This document shows, piece after piece, positions 33,783 through 46,687 of a stretch of DNA of 64,000 nt (positions are counted from its first letter, which is position 1; each line of letters starts with the position of its first letter). The stretch comes from Struthidea cinerea (taxonomy: Eukaryota; Chordata; Aves; Passeriformes; Corcoracidae), in NCBI GenBank assembly GCA_013397865.1, contig VZTI01005310.1:1225394-1289393 (forward strand), in the 5' to 3' direction. Below the pieces are notes generated by a model that saw only the letters and a list, made by a program, of their open reading frames with translations, was not told the origin of the DNA and made no database searches. Both the position numbers and the translations under genes were made by a program.

Positions 33783-33998
33783 GGAATGAACCTCACCTGC
33801 GGAACCTAGACGGAGAGCCTCTCCCTCTTCTTCGCCTCCGCCGACACTCCTGTCGGAATGAACCTCACCTGCGGAACCTAGACAGAGAGCCTCTCCCTCT
33901 TCTTCGCCTCCGCCGACACTCCTGTCGGAATGAACCTCACCTGCGGAACCTAGACAGAGAGCCTCTCCCTCTTCTTCGCCTCCGCCGACACTCCTGTC
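33783..33998. repeat. Three 72-bp tandem repeats in the LTR leader
   Basis: Units start with GGAATGAACCTCACCTGC at 33783, 33855 and 33927 and are almost identical (one early A/G difference). The total of 216 bp is exactly three units. Because 72 is a multiple of three, the minus strand reads an apparent repeated protein (33771-34061) with a GGGEEEGEAL motif, which is an artefact of the repeat. Confidence 0.95.
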
Positions 33999-34260
33999 CT
34001 CTTTGCTTGGGGCTCGCTCCCCGAGCAGAGGAGCCAGCCTGCGCGAGCTGCGGCTGCCCACCCAGGGGTGTCTGCAGAGAGCACGCTGTGCCCCTTCGGG
34101 TAATGCCCCGGCCAGTGCCAGGGGACCTCTTGGTTAAGGGCACCGAGGTCTGGCACCTCCACCGGGAGAGCATCAGAAGGGGTCCAAGCCAGGAAATCTG
34201 CTCCTCTCAGTCCCCTTGTGCAGAGTGAGAAGCCTGTGGCGATAAATGTTATTTACAGGG

Positions 34261-35582
34261 CCATGTACTTTTATAATTTTATTGAAAATCTACTTTTCTG
34301 AAAGTGCTGATATCTGGAGCCAAGCCTTTAGCCGGGGCTTAGCTCGTTCCCTCCTCCCAAGGAGCTTTTCCAAAGGACAGTTCCACCTTTTCCTCCATGG
34401 ATCAGCCCTTCTTCCTTCAAAACCCTGAGGAACTGCAGTGCTCACAGCACCGTAGTTTGTTAGATTATTCCCTCAAATGAACTTCCTGCTGCTGTAAAAT
34501 TTAATTAATTTCCAGAGGTCATGATTTATGAGGTTAATAATTAAAGCCTGAAGTTCTCAAAAATGCTTTATTTTCCTATTCCCAAGGTGTGCTCCTTCCC
34601 AGAGAGGCTCCTTTTTTATTTAGAAGCGAGACTCCAGAGCCATGGGTGATTTGTCTTCACTTCGGGAGCAGCCTACAATAAAATCTGCTTCGAGGATCTC
34701 TGCCAGGCAGGCTGCAGGTTTTTCATGGGAATTTTGCTTTGAAAAAACAACTTTGAAGTAAGAAGTGGCTTCTTAGGAGTGTGATGGAGGAAAGTCAAGC
34801 ACGAGCTGGTATTCGCTGTTCGTAACTCACCACCTCAGCCCCATCTCATGAGATCTGTTGCACCAGTAAAGGATCTGCGGGATTTGAGCTTGGGGGGCTT
34901 TGGGATTGTGACAGGATCTGAAACTGGTGGATCCTTGATGTGTTTGGCACGTTGAGCCTGGCTCTTTTCAGAGCTGACTCCTACCCTCTCCAGCCACCTC
35001 TGCTCAGGGCTCAGCCTGTGCCAGTGAAATGCCCAGCACGGGGGACATGGATGGGATTAATGGGCAAAAATTCCCCATTCCCCACAGTGCTGGGGTCTGC
35101 CTTTTAACCTGTCCCAATGCACAGTCCTCGCACGGAGCCCAGGCAACTCCGAGCCTGGTTTTACTCAAAAGTTTTAGACCTTTGGATCCAAAGCTCTCCG
35201 TAGGAAGCACTTGGAGTTTGTTTGGTTCTGAGAGTAATGATCCTTTGGTAACGAAGGAGAGTCTGGAGAGAACAGCCTGGAAAACTCAGCTCAGTGATCC
35301 TAAAATCTTTATTCTTTTGAGAGGTGACTTAAACTGTTCCTGGAATTAATGATGGATTAAGGTACCTGCTCTTCATTCTGTTACAGCTTCCTGTCCCTGC
35401 AGGGGCCACCGAACTGAGGACATGGGCAATGAAAGAGTCCTTGAATGGGAAAGGGGGCTCAGAATTCCCTGTCCAGCTTGGAGAGCCTTCTCTGGCTGAG
35501 GTCAGGGCTCACCCACATGTCCAGGGCTGTCTCCATTCCCTCTGTCCATCACCTTCTGCATCATCTGCTGGGGCTGCTCCAT
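34261..35582. other. Unique noncoding stretch
   Basis: No repeat family or exon is recognised. The stretch is A/T-rich at 34480-34570. Confidence 0.5.
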
Positions 35583-35705
35583 CCCCGGAAGTGTCCAAGG
35601 CCAGGTTGGATAACCTGGGACAGTGGGAGGTGTCCCTGCCCATGGCAGGGGTGGAGCTGGATGGGATTTAAGGTTCCTTCCCACCCAAATGGTTCCATGA
35701 TTCTC
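35583..35705 (+). mobile_element. CR1 LINE 3' fragment
   Basis: The plus strand reads GAAGTGTCCAAGGCCAGG, GGGAGGTGTCCCTGCCCATG, then CTTCCCACCCAAATGGTTCC and ATGATTCT. It is the CR1 3' end cut to about 120 bp. A short deletion removes part of the middle (GGACAGGGCTTGGAGC in other copies). Confidence 0.9.
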
Positions 35706-36068
35706 CAATCCGCCAGCAGTACCAAAAATATTGACTCAGCAGAGCTGTGACCCTGTGAGGATGTGCAGACAGAGACGGTGCAGCAAACCCAGCTGAGCTC
35801 CTGCATCTCTGTGCTGTTGTAGTCCCTGTTCTGATCCCTCTCCTGATGATCTGCAGGAAGCAGCTGGAAACCCCTCAGGAATTTCACCACTTGTTAAATG
35901 GGAAATTTCATTAATTTGCCAGTGGATCAGAAGGCTGATTCCAGTTTGGATATTCCAAGACAGGTTTGGATCAAAACCATGATAGGGAAACTTTCACCTT
36001 CCTGTTCTGAAACAGCTGCTCTGCCCGAGACACAAGGAACAACTTGTTTGCAGTAGAGACACAGTTAA
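35706..36068. other. Unique noncoding stretch
   Basis: Nothing is recognised in this 360-bp interval. Confidence 0.5.
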
Positions 36069-36231
36069 GAAAATTACCCTCGTAAGGTTCAGGCACAGCA
36101 ACAACTGATTTCAGAGGGGTTGGGATGAACGGCAGAGGAAAAATCTTATTTTTAGCTTTGCTATTTCTGTCTGCAGATTATTGAGAAGTGTACATGCAGC
36201 TCTCTGATTTGAGTATGAGGGGGTTTGTGGG
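36069..36231. repeat. Direct repeat, copy 1 (partner at 37233-37397)
   Basis: This segment of about 160 bp recurs 1,164 bp downstream in the same orientation. The core 36103-36222 is identical to 37268-37387 over 120 bases. Flanking bases carry a handful of substitutions and one indel. It is not a CR1 and no LTR signals are evident. Confidence 0.93.
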
Positions 36232-37232
36232 AGCTTTAGCAGATCAACACTTCAAGGCTGGGGCAATTCCACCTGGGTTGTTGGAGCCTCACAGTTTCAA
36301 GGCAGCACATGAAGAATTCTGCTGGATACAAATTGATTGAAATTTCCCAGGAGAAAGGAAAAAAATATAAAATTGTAAGGGCTGGTCCCATCTGAGCTCG
36401 GAGGACTGTAAAAATGGAGTTGAGTGTCTCTCTGTACCTGTCTCCTCCCTGCCAATTCCATTCATCTCCTCAGCCAGGAGTGGCAGTAACCTTGGCAACC
36501 CTGTATTTGTTTTCTGTTTTCTTCTCTGCTCCTGTGACTACTAAAATTCCTCTTTTTTATTATTATATTTTGTGGTGATGTAAAACCAGAGCCCAAATCA
36601 CATCATGATAAAGGAGGCAGAGGGAGGAAAGGGCTCAGGATGCTTTTTAAATGCAAATGTTCTATATCTGTAAGCTTAGGGGCTGCTGGGACAGCCAAGA
36701 TGTGATTGCAGTGGTTTCAGCAGGTTTATTTTGTCAATAGATCTTGCTGTGTGGGGATATTTAATTCCATCTAAAATGCCACTGAAGTAAAAGAAAAAGG
36801 ACACTGGTCTGGGCTGTCAGAGGGTTCCTGCCGTCAAAAGCCACCCTGCAGGAGAAGTGGCCAGTGAAGGAGGTGAAGTTGAGGCCTTTAATGTGGAGGT
36901 TCCTGAGCTAAGGCCACTTCGCTCACACCTGGGCTCCAAAGCCTTCCCAAGCCACCCCTCCCGCGAACAGTTCAGGGGTCAGCTTTGCTCTTCAAAAAAC
37001 AGCCAAAGGCTCCAGCTCTCGGAAGCTGCCTCAGAAATGGAAAGTTTGCTGAGAATGCCTCAGAAATGAGTTCTGGGCAGTTTCTGTGTCAGGAGGAGCT
37101 TTTCCTGCTGCTTCCACACATATCCTGAGGATCTGGAGTAGCAGCACCGTGCTGGCTGCACATCCCAGCCCTTACTCACTCCTTAGCTACTCCAAGGTGA
37201 GAGGAATGTGCTGTAAACCTGCAGAGCCCTCA
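36232..37232. other. Sequence between the two direct repeats
   Basis: This unique noncoding kilobase is bounded by the direct repeats. It has no repeats of its own that I recognise and no exon. It could be the spacer of a local duplication. Confidence 0.45.
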
Positions 37233-37397
37233 GAAAATCACCCTCATCAGGTTCAGACACAGCAACCAACTGATTTCAGAGGGGTTGGGATGAACGGCAG
37301 AGGAAAAATCTTATTTTTAGCTTTGCTATTTCTGTCTGCAGATTATTGAGAAGTGTACATGCAGCTCTCTGATTTGAGTATGAGGGGTTTTGTAGGA
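37233..37397. repeat. Direct repeat, copy 2
   Basis: This is the second copy of the repeat at 36069-36231. Identity is complete from AACTGATTTCAGAGGGG (37268) to GAGTATGAGGGG (37387) and falls off at both ends. Confidence 0.93.
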
Positions 37398-40300
37398 CCA
37401 GCTCAATACCAGCCCTAAAACCAGCTCAAATATCTGCACCAAGCAATTGTACCAAGGGCAGTTAACGCCATTAAGGTCATGTTTTAACCTTGCCTTCAGC
37501 CACCTGATGAATATTTCTCCTTTTTGAGAGTTGCGGATTCCAAGGGGGAATCACATCCACAAATTTTTAGCTGACTGGCAAAGATGGGGATTTCTTCTGG
37601 ACACCCCATGGTTTTGCAGTCTCACACAAGAACTGAATAAACACGAGGAATTCTGTATATACCCATTAACTTTCCAGGATTTTGGTGTTCCATCACACGT
37701 GCCATGCTCAGCGTTTCCTCTGGTTGCTCCAGCTGCATTTGAAGCACTTGATCCTTGTTTTTCAAACCAAGACGCTGCACTTGGAGCTGCAGATCCTCTG
37801 CTGTGTTGCCCTAGCTCTGATCTATGATTTAACTTCCAAAGTTCTGCACTGCCAAAGGACTTTGATAGAAGGTCAAGCTTGCTGATTATGAAAAAGTAAT
37901 TGAAATTTGTTTTATTGGGGCAGGGGAAGGAAGGGAAGATGATTTGTATGTATCTGATAATAGAAAACATTATGGTCATTTATTTTAGTTTCTGTAATTG
38001 AATTTCAAACCTTTCAAGTTGAGGCGTGTGCACTGTGGATACATCCAGCCCAGAAACTTTCTGTCATTCCCTCATCCACCCTTGATCAATTTTAGTGATT
38101 GTATGGATTTGTCTTTCCAGAAGTTGATTCCCAGCCTGTAGTTAAAGAGCAGCAGCTCAAGGAGTCGCGTTATTGGCAAACAGCTAACGTGGGTCGGGCT
38201 TCTAATTGCCGCTGCCAGAGCCTGCAGAGCTGCCTGGGACACAGGGAAGTCGTCCCCTGCTCCTGGGATGGGCTGGGCAGGGAAACAGGGGGGTCCTGGA
38301 ATTTGTAATGCACCATTTCCCTTGTAATATGTGTGTATTAATCTGTGTGCGTTCACTGAGGCTCAGCAAACTTCAGCCAGCAGCGCTAAATTTGAAGCAT
38401 GAAAATCAGTCCGTTTGGGATTTGGGATCCAGAAGGATCTGCAGGGCTTTATTTTGCATTCCCCGGCCCTGAGGGGAGGCAGGGAAAGCAGCCCAGCAGG
38501 GCAGGCAGAGCTCACCTGGAGCCTGGTGAGGCCTGAGCGAGCTCTAAACTTTGTGCGTGTCCCAACAGAGGAAGGATGGGGAGAGGATGGAGGACATGGA
38601 TGAGGGAATTCCATGCTTTTCTGAAGATCCAGATGATCCCCGAGCTGACAGAGTTCACCTGCCTGCAGGGAAATTCAGGGCACCTCTCCCAGATGTCCTT
38701 TGCTTTGGCAGAGCCGCTCGTCTCCAAGCAGCTCGAAATGTTGAAGTTGGCAATGTCTGACTGGTTTTCCCTCCCTTAAAACAGACCAATTATCCAGGCC
38801 TGACAAGAATAGAAACAGAAGGTGGTAATTTCTTGCACTCTTTAATTGCCTCCCAAAGAGGATAAAGCAGTTACTTAAAAAGACTCTGTCTTCATCTGCA
38901 CCGTTGAAATAAAGCCTTTTGAGGATAACTTAAAAGGACAGATGAAGAGCCCTGGTTTGTTAAGGGGAGCCAGGCCTAAACGAGCTGCTGCCTTCAACAA
39001 ACCGTGCCGATCATTAGGAATTCTCTCTGTCCTAGGAAACAGTGCAAATGGCACGGGAATTAATGCAGGGCCTCCAATAAAGGAACAAAATCTGCGTATC
39101 TGGGGTTTCAGAAGCCGTTAGGAGTTCTTGCAGTAGAAAATAGCTGGATGGGTAGGGAGCAGGTGTGAGGTGTGGATTATCCCCACAGGAACCCTGCAAT
39201 CTTCCTGTGCGATCTCAGGCTGAGAATTTTGGCTGTCCAGGAATCCAGTCCTCAGATCTGTCCATGTGAAATTGTGCCATTATCCAGGATTTACACTGGG
39301 GACTGATTTCTTTACGTCGTCTCGTGGTCAGGAAGGTCCCTGTGCCTCTCTGCAGTCCCTTGTGCTCGGACAGGTTCATCCTGCACCGCGCTGACATTGC
39401 AGGGTCAGGGCATGTTCCAGTTCAGCATTTTTGGACATAGAACCTCCCTGATCTGCCCTGTGGGCAGCAAACAAGTGCCTGTGCTCCAAATGTGTTCCAT
39501 GAATTCTCAGAGCGTCGCTCTCCCCATGGAAAACGGCACCGGGACAACTGAGATAAGAAAGCAATCCCTCGGATAATGGAGATCCCAGTGATCAGAGCAC
39601 AGTCCCAGACTGCAACTGCTGCATTTTTATGCTTGTGAAAAAATCTGGATGTGAATTTCCCACCTGTCCACCCGGCCCTGGGCCAGCCTAAATCCCCTGA
39701 AGCTCCTCATGTTGTTCCCACAGGAGCTCAGTGCCTGAAAACAGCATAAAAGTGTGCTGTGCTTGTTATCTGCCAGAGCTGCCAGGGAAATAGCTGCACT
39801 TTATAAAGTTCCTACTTGGAACCTTCAGCCGTGCGGGCGGCGTGTCTTAAAAACACACAGCAGCGAAATGCTCTTTATTGTGCCGCTGTCATTCGTGTCC
39901 CACCTGTGGCCCTGATCCGTGGCTGAAGGGAGGAAGATCCTGGCTTTGTGTGAATAAATCTGATCTTCTGGCTTCTTCTGGGCCTTTGACTTGATTAAAT
40001 TTGTTAATCCTGGTTTCTCTGTGTGTTTTCTCCTTTCTTTGTCCCATCTCCCTTCTCTCCTCTGTCTTTCTCTTTGTGTCCCTGGAAAATGGGAAGCTCT
40101 GGATGGTTCCAAGCCCTGTTTGATCCATTGGACAGGTGGTTTGTAACGGAAAAAATGCTTCCAACCAAAATGAAAATAAAACTTGGAGCTCTAATGAGAG
40201 CATGCAGAGATCATTTTCTGGCGGCTGTTCTTGAGGATGTTTGGTAATTCCTCCTTTTATAAAGTGTAACATAAGCAGGAAAAATGGTGTTGGAAATGCT

Positions 40301-43300
40301 TCTGCTGCCGACAGAACACGCAGGAGCAAAGGAGAGCAGGGAAGGGGCGTAAGGAAAACCAGGGAAAACTTGTTCTGCTGAAAAATTGCATTCCTACAAG
40401 GAATTTTTCCAGCATAGAAATGCCTAAGAAAGAGGGATGAGGGCATTCACCTGCAGCTACCAGTCAGAGGGGTTGGATTTCTCCAGGAATGGGATGTGCT
40501 CCTGGCCGGAAGTGTGGAGACCCCACGGCCTCGCTCCTGGAACTCAGCCAGGGTTGGGAATTTGTGTCCCTCATTAAGAGGAGTCCCGTGCGATTTCTTG
40601 TACACCATTTCTGGCTGCTGTAGGGTTGTGGTTTTAGGTCTGTTTCCCTCTGGGCAACCGAAGGACAGTTCCGCTCCAAGGGTTTAGGGAAACCTTTCTT
40701 AACCTGAAGGGTGAAAACAGAGGAAAAGTTCCTGCTAAAGCAGAAGGGAGCCCCCGCTGCCTGGGGACTGGGAGGGGCTCTGGGATCTCTGCGGGTGAGA
40801 GGAGCCTTTTAAGGATCTCAGTGTGGCAGCAAATACTTGCACTGGAATGTGGGTAGGATGAAAGTCCCTAAGATTTTTCTTCTTTCTTCCTCTATGAACC
40901 CCCTCCTTAATTTATCTCTGTCTCCCCACTGAATCGAGATCTGTTCCATTGGAAACTGGTATTTTGAAACAGTTCCTGTCCCAAATGACAGTGAAAAATC
41001 AAAATTTCCTGTAAAGTAGCATGAGGGGGAAAAGGGAGCAGAACTGAACCAGTTTCACATAAAAAAGTTTCACAGCCGTTCATGGAACTGATGGAAAAAT
41101 CCATCCATTGGAGCGAGCGGGTTGTATTTTGTTCTTGGTTTGGCGTTGTATGGCAGATTCCAGAGTAACTGGATTTTTTCTTGCCGATGGAGATACCACG
41201 AAAATTATTAAACAGTGGTTCAGTACAAGGACTGAGATCCCAGATTCCTTCTTAGGGAGCAGAGGGAATATCCCGCAAATATCCAAGGAATGTGGCCAGC
41301 AGCAGGACAGGAGGGGGAGCTCCCCGTGCAGCGAGGAGCAGATCCCTCGGTGCTTTGAGATCAGGAGGGAAAATCTGTTTGCAGCCTGTCCCTGTGACTG
41401 CTTAAAGCCACCCACGCCCTGGATTTGAACTGGTGCCCCAAAGGGTGAAAGGCTCCGTCTCTCCCTGCCAAGCCCCAGAGGATGCAGTTGCTCCCGACAC
41501 GGATCTGTAACAAATCCTGCCCCGAGGGCAGCAGCCTCTGCTGTCCTTCCTCTGATCATCGATGGCAATTTAAAGATTTCCCGTTCTCTCCACTCCTCCC
41601 GTGCCCAGTGCACCCTATTCTCCCTTCTGCCGTCTAAATCCTGCTAAATCTTCTGAAAGGAGATTAAGAACTGGTGGATTTTAAACGGCAGAAAACCAGG
41701 TGGATGTTCCCATTCCAAGGTATTTTCCCACAGTTCCTTGATAGACAGAGACGTCCTGAGCTTAATCTGCTGCTTCAAAGGAAGATTCACAGTGCATCTG
41801 ACCAAAAATGCAAATACCCTTGAGCAGGGTGTTTTCTTGTCGATTCAAACCCTGACCAAGCTCTGCTGTTGGATCACTGCTCCCTGCTCTGCTCTTCCTG
41901 GCACTCCCCGCTTTGCCTTCCTTTTCTTGTTGCAAAATCCGTTTTGACTTCAGGAGGATTTGTATCAGAGCGACATCAATTGAGATTTTCCACCCCTTGG
42001 CCTGAGTTCTGCTGCACTTCAATTCACACCCACTCTGCATTCCAGGAGTAAAGAAGCTCCGGGATCTCCCTGTGGAATTCCCGCTGGGCTGCTGGATGTT
42101 TGCAGCAGGGATGCGCTCTTTGTTCAGCGCCTTTGTGGACTTGAGGAGAACGTGAAGAGCAAGGGCAGAACGTGGCTGTGGTGCTGCTCAGGTCTGTCAT
42201 GTCCCTCTGTTTGCTGGCAATTTCTGAGCTGTTCAGACACAAGACAATCGCCAGCTGACTGTTAATTAATGCAAATGCACGTGTCTGCCATCAGTTCATC
42301 CTCCAAGATCCCTCCAGTTCCTTGTGTAACTCTCCTCTTGCATGTTTTCCAAATTTTATCACCTCCTAAGAGCCAGTATTCCTTAAAACAGGTTTTAAAT
42401 CACAATATTTACCCTTGTGTTTCATTTTCCTGAAATTTATTGTAAAAAAAGCCACAGCAACAATTACAGTGCTGTTAGGCAGCTCCCAGGATTTCTTTTG
42501 GAGTGCTCAGACAGAGGGGATGTCACGATGTGTGCAAAGACTCTGTCATTGTCCTATTGATTTCAGGTTCCCTGCCATGCTCCGTGCAGCTGAGGAGTCG
42601 GGGCTGACACTTCCAGAAGGGGCTGCTGATCTCAGGGCTTTATTTTGGGTTTGGCAGCCCAGCCTGGAATAATTTGCAGGAGTGATGCTTGAACTTGGAG
42701 CTGTCCCCACTTTTCCGTCCATGGCGTTTATTTGTGGGTGGCTGAAATCGGGTAAGGTCAAATCTTGATGTCCCCCCAAGATCCCTGTAGATAATTTAGA
42801 CATAAATCAAGCTCTGTGCTCTCTCCTTCCCTTCCCGAGCATTCCCGGCCTGGGGCCAGTGTGAGGAAGCAAGTAAGGACAAGCGGGAATGTCTTCAACA
42901 GCCCCAGATTCCCATTCTGCCAAGCTGAGTTATCCCTCTCCTGCCCCATCCCTCTGCCGAAAATTCACTCTTGGAGACAGCAGAAACTTTCTCTTCTCTG
43001 ATTTAAAAAATAAAAAAAAATCCTTTCTGGAGACTGCTCAGGTTCCTCCCACATTGCTTGGGAGATTTTCCTTCAAAGTTTTGTCTGAGCAAGGCCAGAA
43101 CATCTTCCCTTGTTCTCCCCTGCCTCAGATCAATATAACGACCTTCACCAGAGCTGTAATTGCATTGGGCAGGGACACATCAAACCTCAGAATATTTGAT
43201 TTGTCCTCAACCTGAGGTGAGGACTCAGTGTATTTTTTTTTCCCCGGCCCTCTGCAAGTGTAATTCCGTTTAAATCTGCGGGGATTGCTCTGAGACTGCT

Positions 43301-44260
43301 CTAATAAAGGAGGTGGGTTAATATCCCTCCTGTCCTTGGCTTTACTGCAGACAGTGGCAACGAGGGGCCTAATTAGTGTGATTGGGTTGGTGGTTATGGA
43401 GGTTGCTCCAAGAGAAACTGGACTGACACCATGAAACTCATTAAACTCAGCTCTTCCAACAGCGTGGCTTTATGTGGAAGAGAAAAGAAATCCAGCAAGA
43501 GGGAAGTCAAAGCAGAATCCTCATTAGAGTAATTAGTGCAAGTCATTATTTCCTAGAAGCCTCAAATGGGCACATTTATTCTGAGGAGGTGCCAAGGGTA
43601 CGGCCTGATGGAGCTGCCTTGGGAGGGGAGGAAGGGAAGGGGGTTTGCCCACTTTCCCTGGTGAGGTGATGGGTGATCCTATTAACTCAGCAGGCTAATC
43701 CCCTTTCATGGTGCTCATTCCCTGCCATTATCTTTATTTGGCTGCTGATTTCCCTCATGGAATTCTTCTGCCATTCCAATGTTTAGTGAGTAGGAATTGA
43801 GAAAGGAAGAAATCCTGCCTGGACTGTGGCAGTGTTCCTGGAAGGAAAAGGAGCTGCTGGTAGGTCTGAGAGAGTGTCTCCAATAAAATCTTCTGCTGGT
43901 GGTGGCATCTCCTCGGAGTGTCCGTGTTCCCATTCCTGGAGTTCATCCTGTTCTTTCCCGCTAACGCTGGAGCGCGTTGCCTCAGTCAGGATTAACAAAC
44001 AGCTCTGCCAGCCAACTTCCTGCGCTTGGAATGGCCGCAGGAGAAAAGGAGATCGTGGAATAGAGAAGGACAGTGATTTACCAAAGTCCTGAATGCATTC
44101 CTGGGCCCTCAAGTGCAGTTCCCGTGTTGGGGCATGTGGGGTCAGCCCTCGGGTCACTCCCGCCCGTTCGAATTGTGAACACGGCCTTCAGAACCTGCTG
44201 CTCTGCTCTCTGGCCAGAATTCCTCCTGGACAGGCCTTTTATGAGCCCATTTTTCTGCTG
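37398..44260. other. Long unique noncoding stretch
   Basis: Nearly 7 kb has no recognised mobile element. A pyrimidine-rich tract lies at 40014-40083. Open frames up to 185 codons (39889-40446, minus) and 177 codons (41080-41613, minus) occur without recognisable domains. 38560-38779 has overlapping open frames in several registers, but no convincing exon can be called. Nothing else stands out. Confidence 0.4.
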
Positions 44261-44426
44261 CCCAGAGCAGCTGTGGCTGCTCCTGGATCCCCAGAAGTGT
44301 CCAAGGCCGGGCTGGAGCAGCCTGGGGTAGTGGGAGATGTCCCTGCCCATGGCAGGGGGTGGAATTACATGAACTTTAAGGTCCCTTCCCACCCAAACCA
44401 TTCCATGATATCTGATTTCTATGATG
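44261..44426 (+). mobile_element. CR1 LINE 3' fragment
   Basis: The plus strand reads CCCAGAGCAGCTGTGGCTGC, CCAAGGCCGGGCTGGAGCAG, CCTGCCCATGGCAGGGGGTG and CCCACCCAAACCATTCCATG, ending with a TTTCTATGATG tail. It is about 165 bp and 5'-truncated at the CAGCTGTGG block. Confidence 0.93.
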
Positions 44427-46506
44427 TTGTTAGAAAGGAGCTGGGAGTTGAGTTTTTGGGGAGGGAGGGGTTGGTTTGGGGTTTTGGGTGTGGTTCATCC
44501 TGAGTTTTTTTAATAATAAAAGTTATTTGTTGCATCCCTCTATATTGCCCTGCTTTATCGATACAACAAAGAGGGCAAGGTTTCATTGTGGAAAGATGAT
44601 TATTTTTATTTATGGATTTTTTTTCCCTCACTGGGGACCCTCCCCGTCCCTGGCAGTGCAGCGCAAGCAACTGATGCCAAAGTGAGAAAAACAAAACTCA
44701 GTGGTGCTGCAGGGATAATGCCTGGTTGAAAGCTCGTTCGTCAGGCAGCGTTCACCTCTTGAAACCTTCCTTTGTCATGGAGAGCAGAGATCCTGCAAAT
44801 GCAGCGCGATTGCAGCTGGAAAAGATCGAAGGGCGGCGTTCTGACCTGCAGACAAAATGTGTCAAACGAGACCTTTCAGCATGGACAGGCTCCGAGCTTC
44901 TGATGGAATCTGTCAGGTACAGGCGAGTCATTAACCTGCCTTTCATTGTCTGAGCTTATTAAAATCATTAAAAGCCAGCAATAATTATGATCCTTTCTGA
45001 CTGCTGTATTTATGTCAAGCCCGGGGATCTCGTGCCTGCAGAAGGATTCTGCTCGGATGGGAATTACTGCAGAAGGTCACGGGTGCTCCTTCCCAGCATC
45101 AGGATGGGCAACTGGAGGCTTTTCCTCTTTGCTGTCCTTTCTAAGTGCAGGATCTGACCTGTAGAACACGAACAGGTGATTTTTGCTAAATATCTTCTTT
45201 TCCTTTATCAGTTAGGAACTGAAAATTAAATCAGCTTGTATTCCAAACCGAGCAGTTCCAGATCCTCTGCCATGTGAGACAGCCCATGGATCTGCACAGG
45301 ATTAAAGGAAGATGATGGGCTGGAATATTACCTGAGGGAAGAGCTAATCTTCTAAACCAATGCACCCTCACAACGACATTGTGTTATTTATTCTCTTATT
45401 TTTTGGCCCCTGGGTATCTCCTGTGTCTTTTCTCCACATTTTTTTAACAAGCGACATCCCTGAGAATTCCTGACGTTCCTCTCCCTTTTCACACAGGTTG
45501 GGTGTGTTCATACAGGCATTTCTGGAAGTCTTGGTGTCAGAGCTGTGGTTGTGGCTGTGAATTTTGAGGGGTTTGCTGTGTTTCATTGATTTTTACCAAC
45601 AGTGCTGCACTTTGGGGATCTATTCCAGAGGCCTCGAGTTCAAGGTCTGAACCCGATTTGTACTGAAGGACACTTCTGCAGTGGCAAAAGGACTTTTTAT
45701 ACTTAGCACTTCAAACATTTTTCTACTCATGTAGCTCATAGAACTGAGCGTGATGGAGCTAATTTCTCAAAGCTGAAAATACAGATTGTCATGGAAATCC
45801 ATAGAAAGAAATCCATAGAAAGATTCCCGCTTGTTTTATATCAAATCCAAAAATCGCTTTTATTCCTGAGTTGCTGTTTGAGCTCATCCTTGCCAGCCAG
45901 GGAGTCTGGAGTCAGCACATTTCATATCAGATCTGGGGGTCTGACAGGTTTTGGAGGGGAAAGGGGGAGTTGATTCCCATGAAAATCCCTGTCTGGTTCC
46001 ATATCAGGATTTCCAGGCATTGACAAAGCAATCAGTGGAATTCTTCTTCTCCACAGATTGTGCTGTAAAAGCAAAACCCCCCCAGCATTGATTTGGGTTT
46101 GTAATAAGATGACAAGTCTGTAATGATCAGCGGCTTCAGAGATTACAGAAATGTACTTTTCATTTCTCTGACATGATGTCAATACCTTTTCCAGCTGTTC
46201 TGAACACCCTGAGAGGTTTTATCTTAAGATCTGGGCTTGAGGAAGATAAGCAAGAGAAAAGGCTGATCTGCCATTGAAACAGTGTCACTTCTACTCTGAA
46301 TCCTTCTGTGTTTGATAAAACGCATTTCACAAAGTGCTATAAAGTCCGAGGTCAGGGAAGCACCTTTTGCTCCACTGCAGGGTGACCTGAGCCCTGTGTT
46401 TGGGTGATTTCCAGAACACAGCATTCAGGAGGTTTTGGGCTGTGAGATGAGTTTTTCTCATATTGTACCTTGCCAGGATTTTTACCATGCTTGTGAAAAA
46501 ATTCGC
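44427..46506. other. Unique noncoding stretch
   Basis: A perfect two-copy 14-bp tandem repeat (AAATCCATAGAAAG) is at 45795-45822. 44930-45020 is A/T-rich with several ATTA cores. No exon is recognised. Confidence 0.45.
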
Positions 46507-46544
46507 TGGCTTTAAAGGTCTTTTCCAACCTAGACAAATCCATG
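46507..46544 (+). mobile_element. Possible CR1 3' tail remnant
   Basis: TTTAAAGGTCTTTTCCAACC followed by TAGACAAATCCATGG resembles the last 40 bases of CR1 copies with an AACCTAGACAATTCTATG-type end. It is too short for certainty. Confidence 0.4.
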
Positions 46545-46687
46545 GTGAGGCTGATGTGACCTGGTCACAGCCAAATCCATCCCATGTGGGTAAAACAGGC
46601 CGAGAAGAGGCAGCGGGGCCATGGAATGCTTTACATTCCTGTGATTCCATCAATTATTGATAAGGTTTTTATCAATTATTATCTGTA

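Larger units (their letters stand above)
33330..34260 (+). mobile_element. Family A LTR-like element, copy 2
   Basis: This is the plus-strand counterpart of the minus-strand element at 100-1368. Both share, in order, an about 26-bp identical block (33361-33386), an A/T-rich block with TTTTATGTATA, ATTGG-type motifs, a TATA-like box (33719-33728), a leader, a tandem array and a 3' part with GTCTGCAG and ACGCTGTGC. The array here is three 72-bp units instead of the 19/45-bp array. No proviral genes adjoin it, so it is probably a solo LTR. The edges are approximate because no target-site duplication was found. Confidence 0.7.

Noticed and set aside
33771..34061. Minus-strand open frame with three repeated GGGEEEGEAL-like units
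   Set aside because: It is a reading of the three 72-bp LTR repeats. The period is divisible by three, and there is no promoter or start context for it.
38551..38779. Apparent exon after a CCCAACAG acceptor, with open frames in two registers
   Set aside because: No matching donor, no recognised protein, and both registers end within 200 bases.
46651..46680. ATTGATAA/TTATCAAT inverted repeat as a terminator or operator
   Set aside because: Only eight paired bases in A/T-rich vertebrate DNA, and bacterial-type terminators do not apply here.
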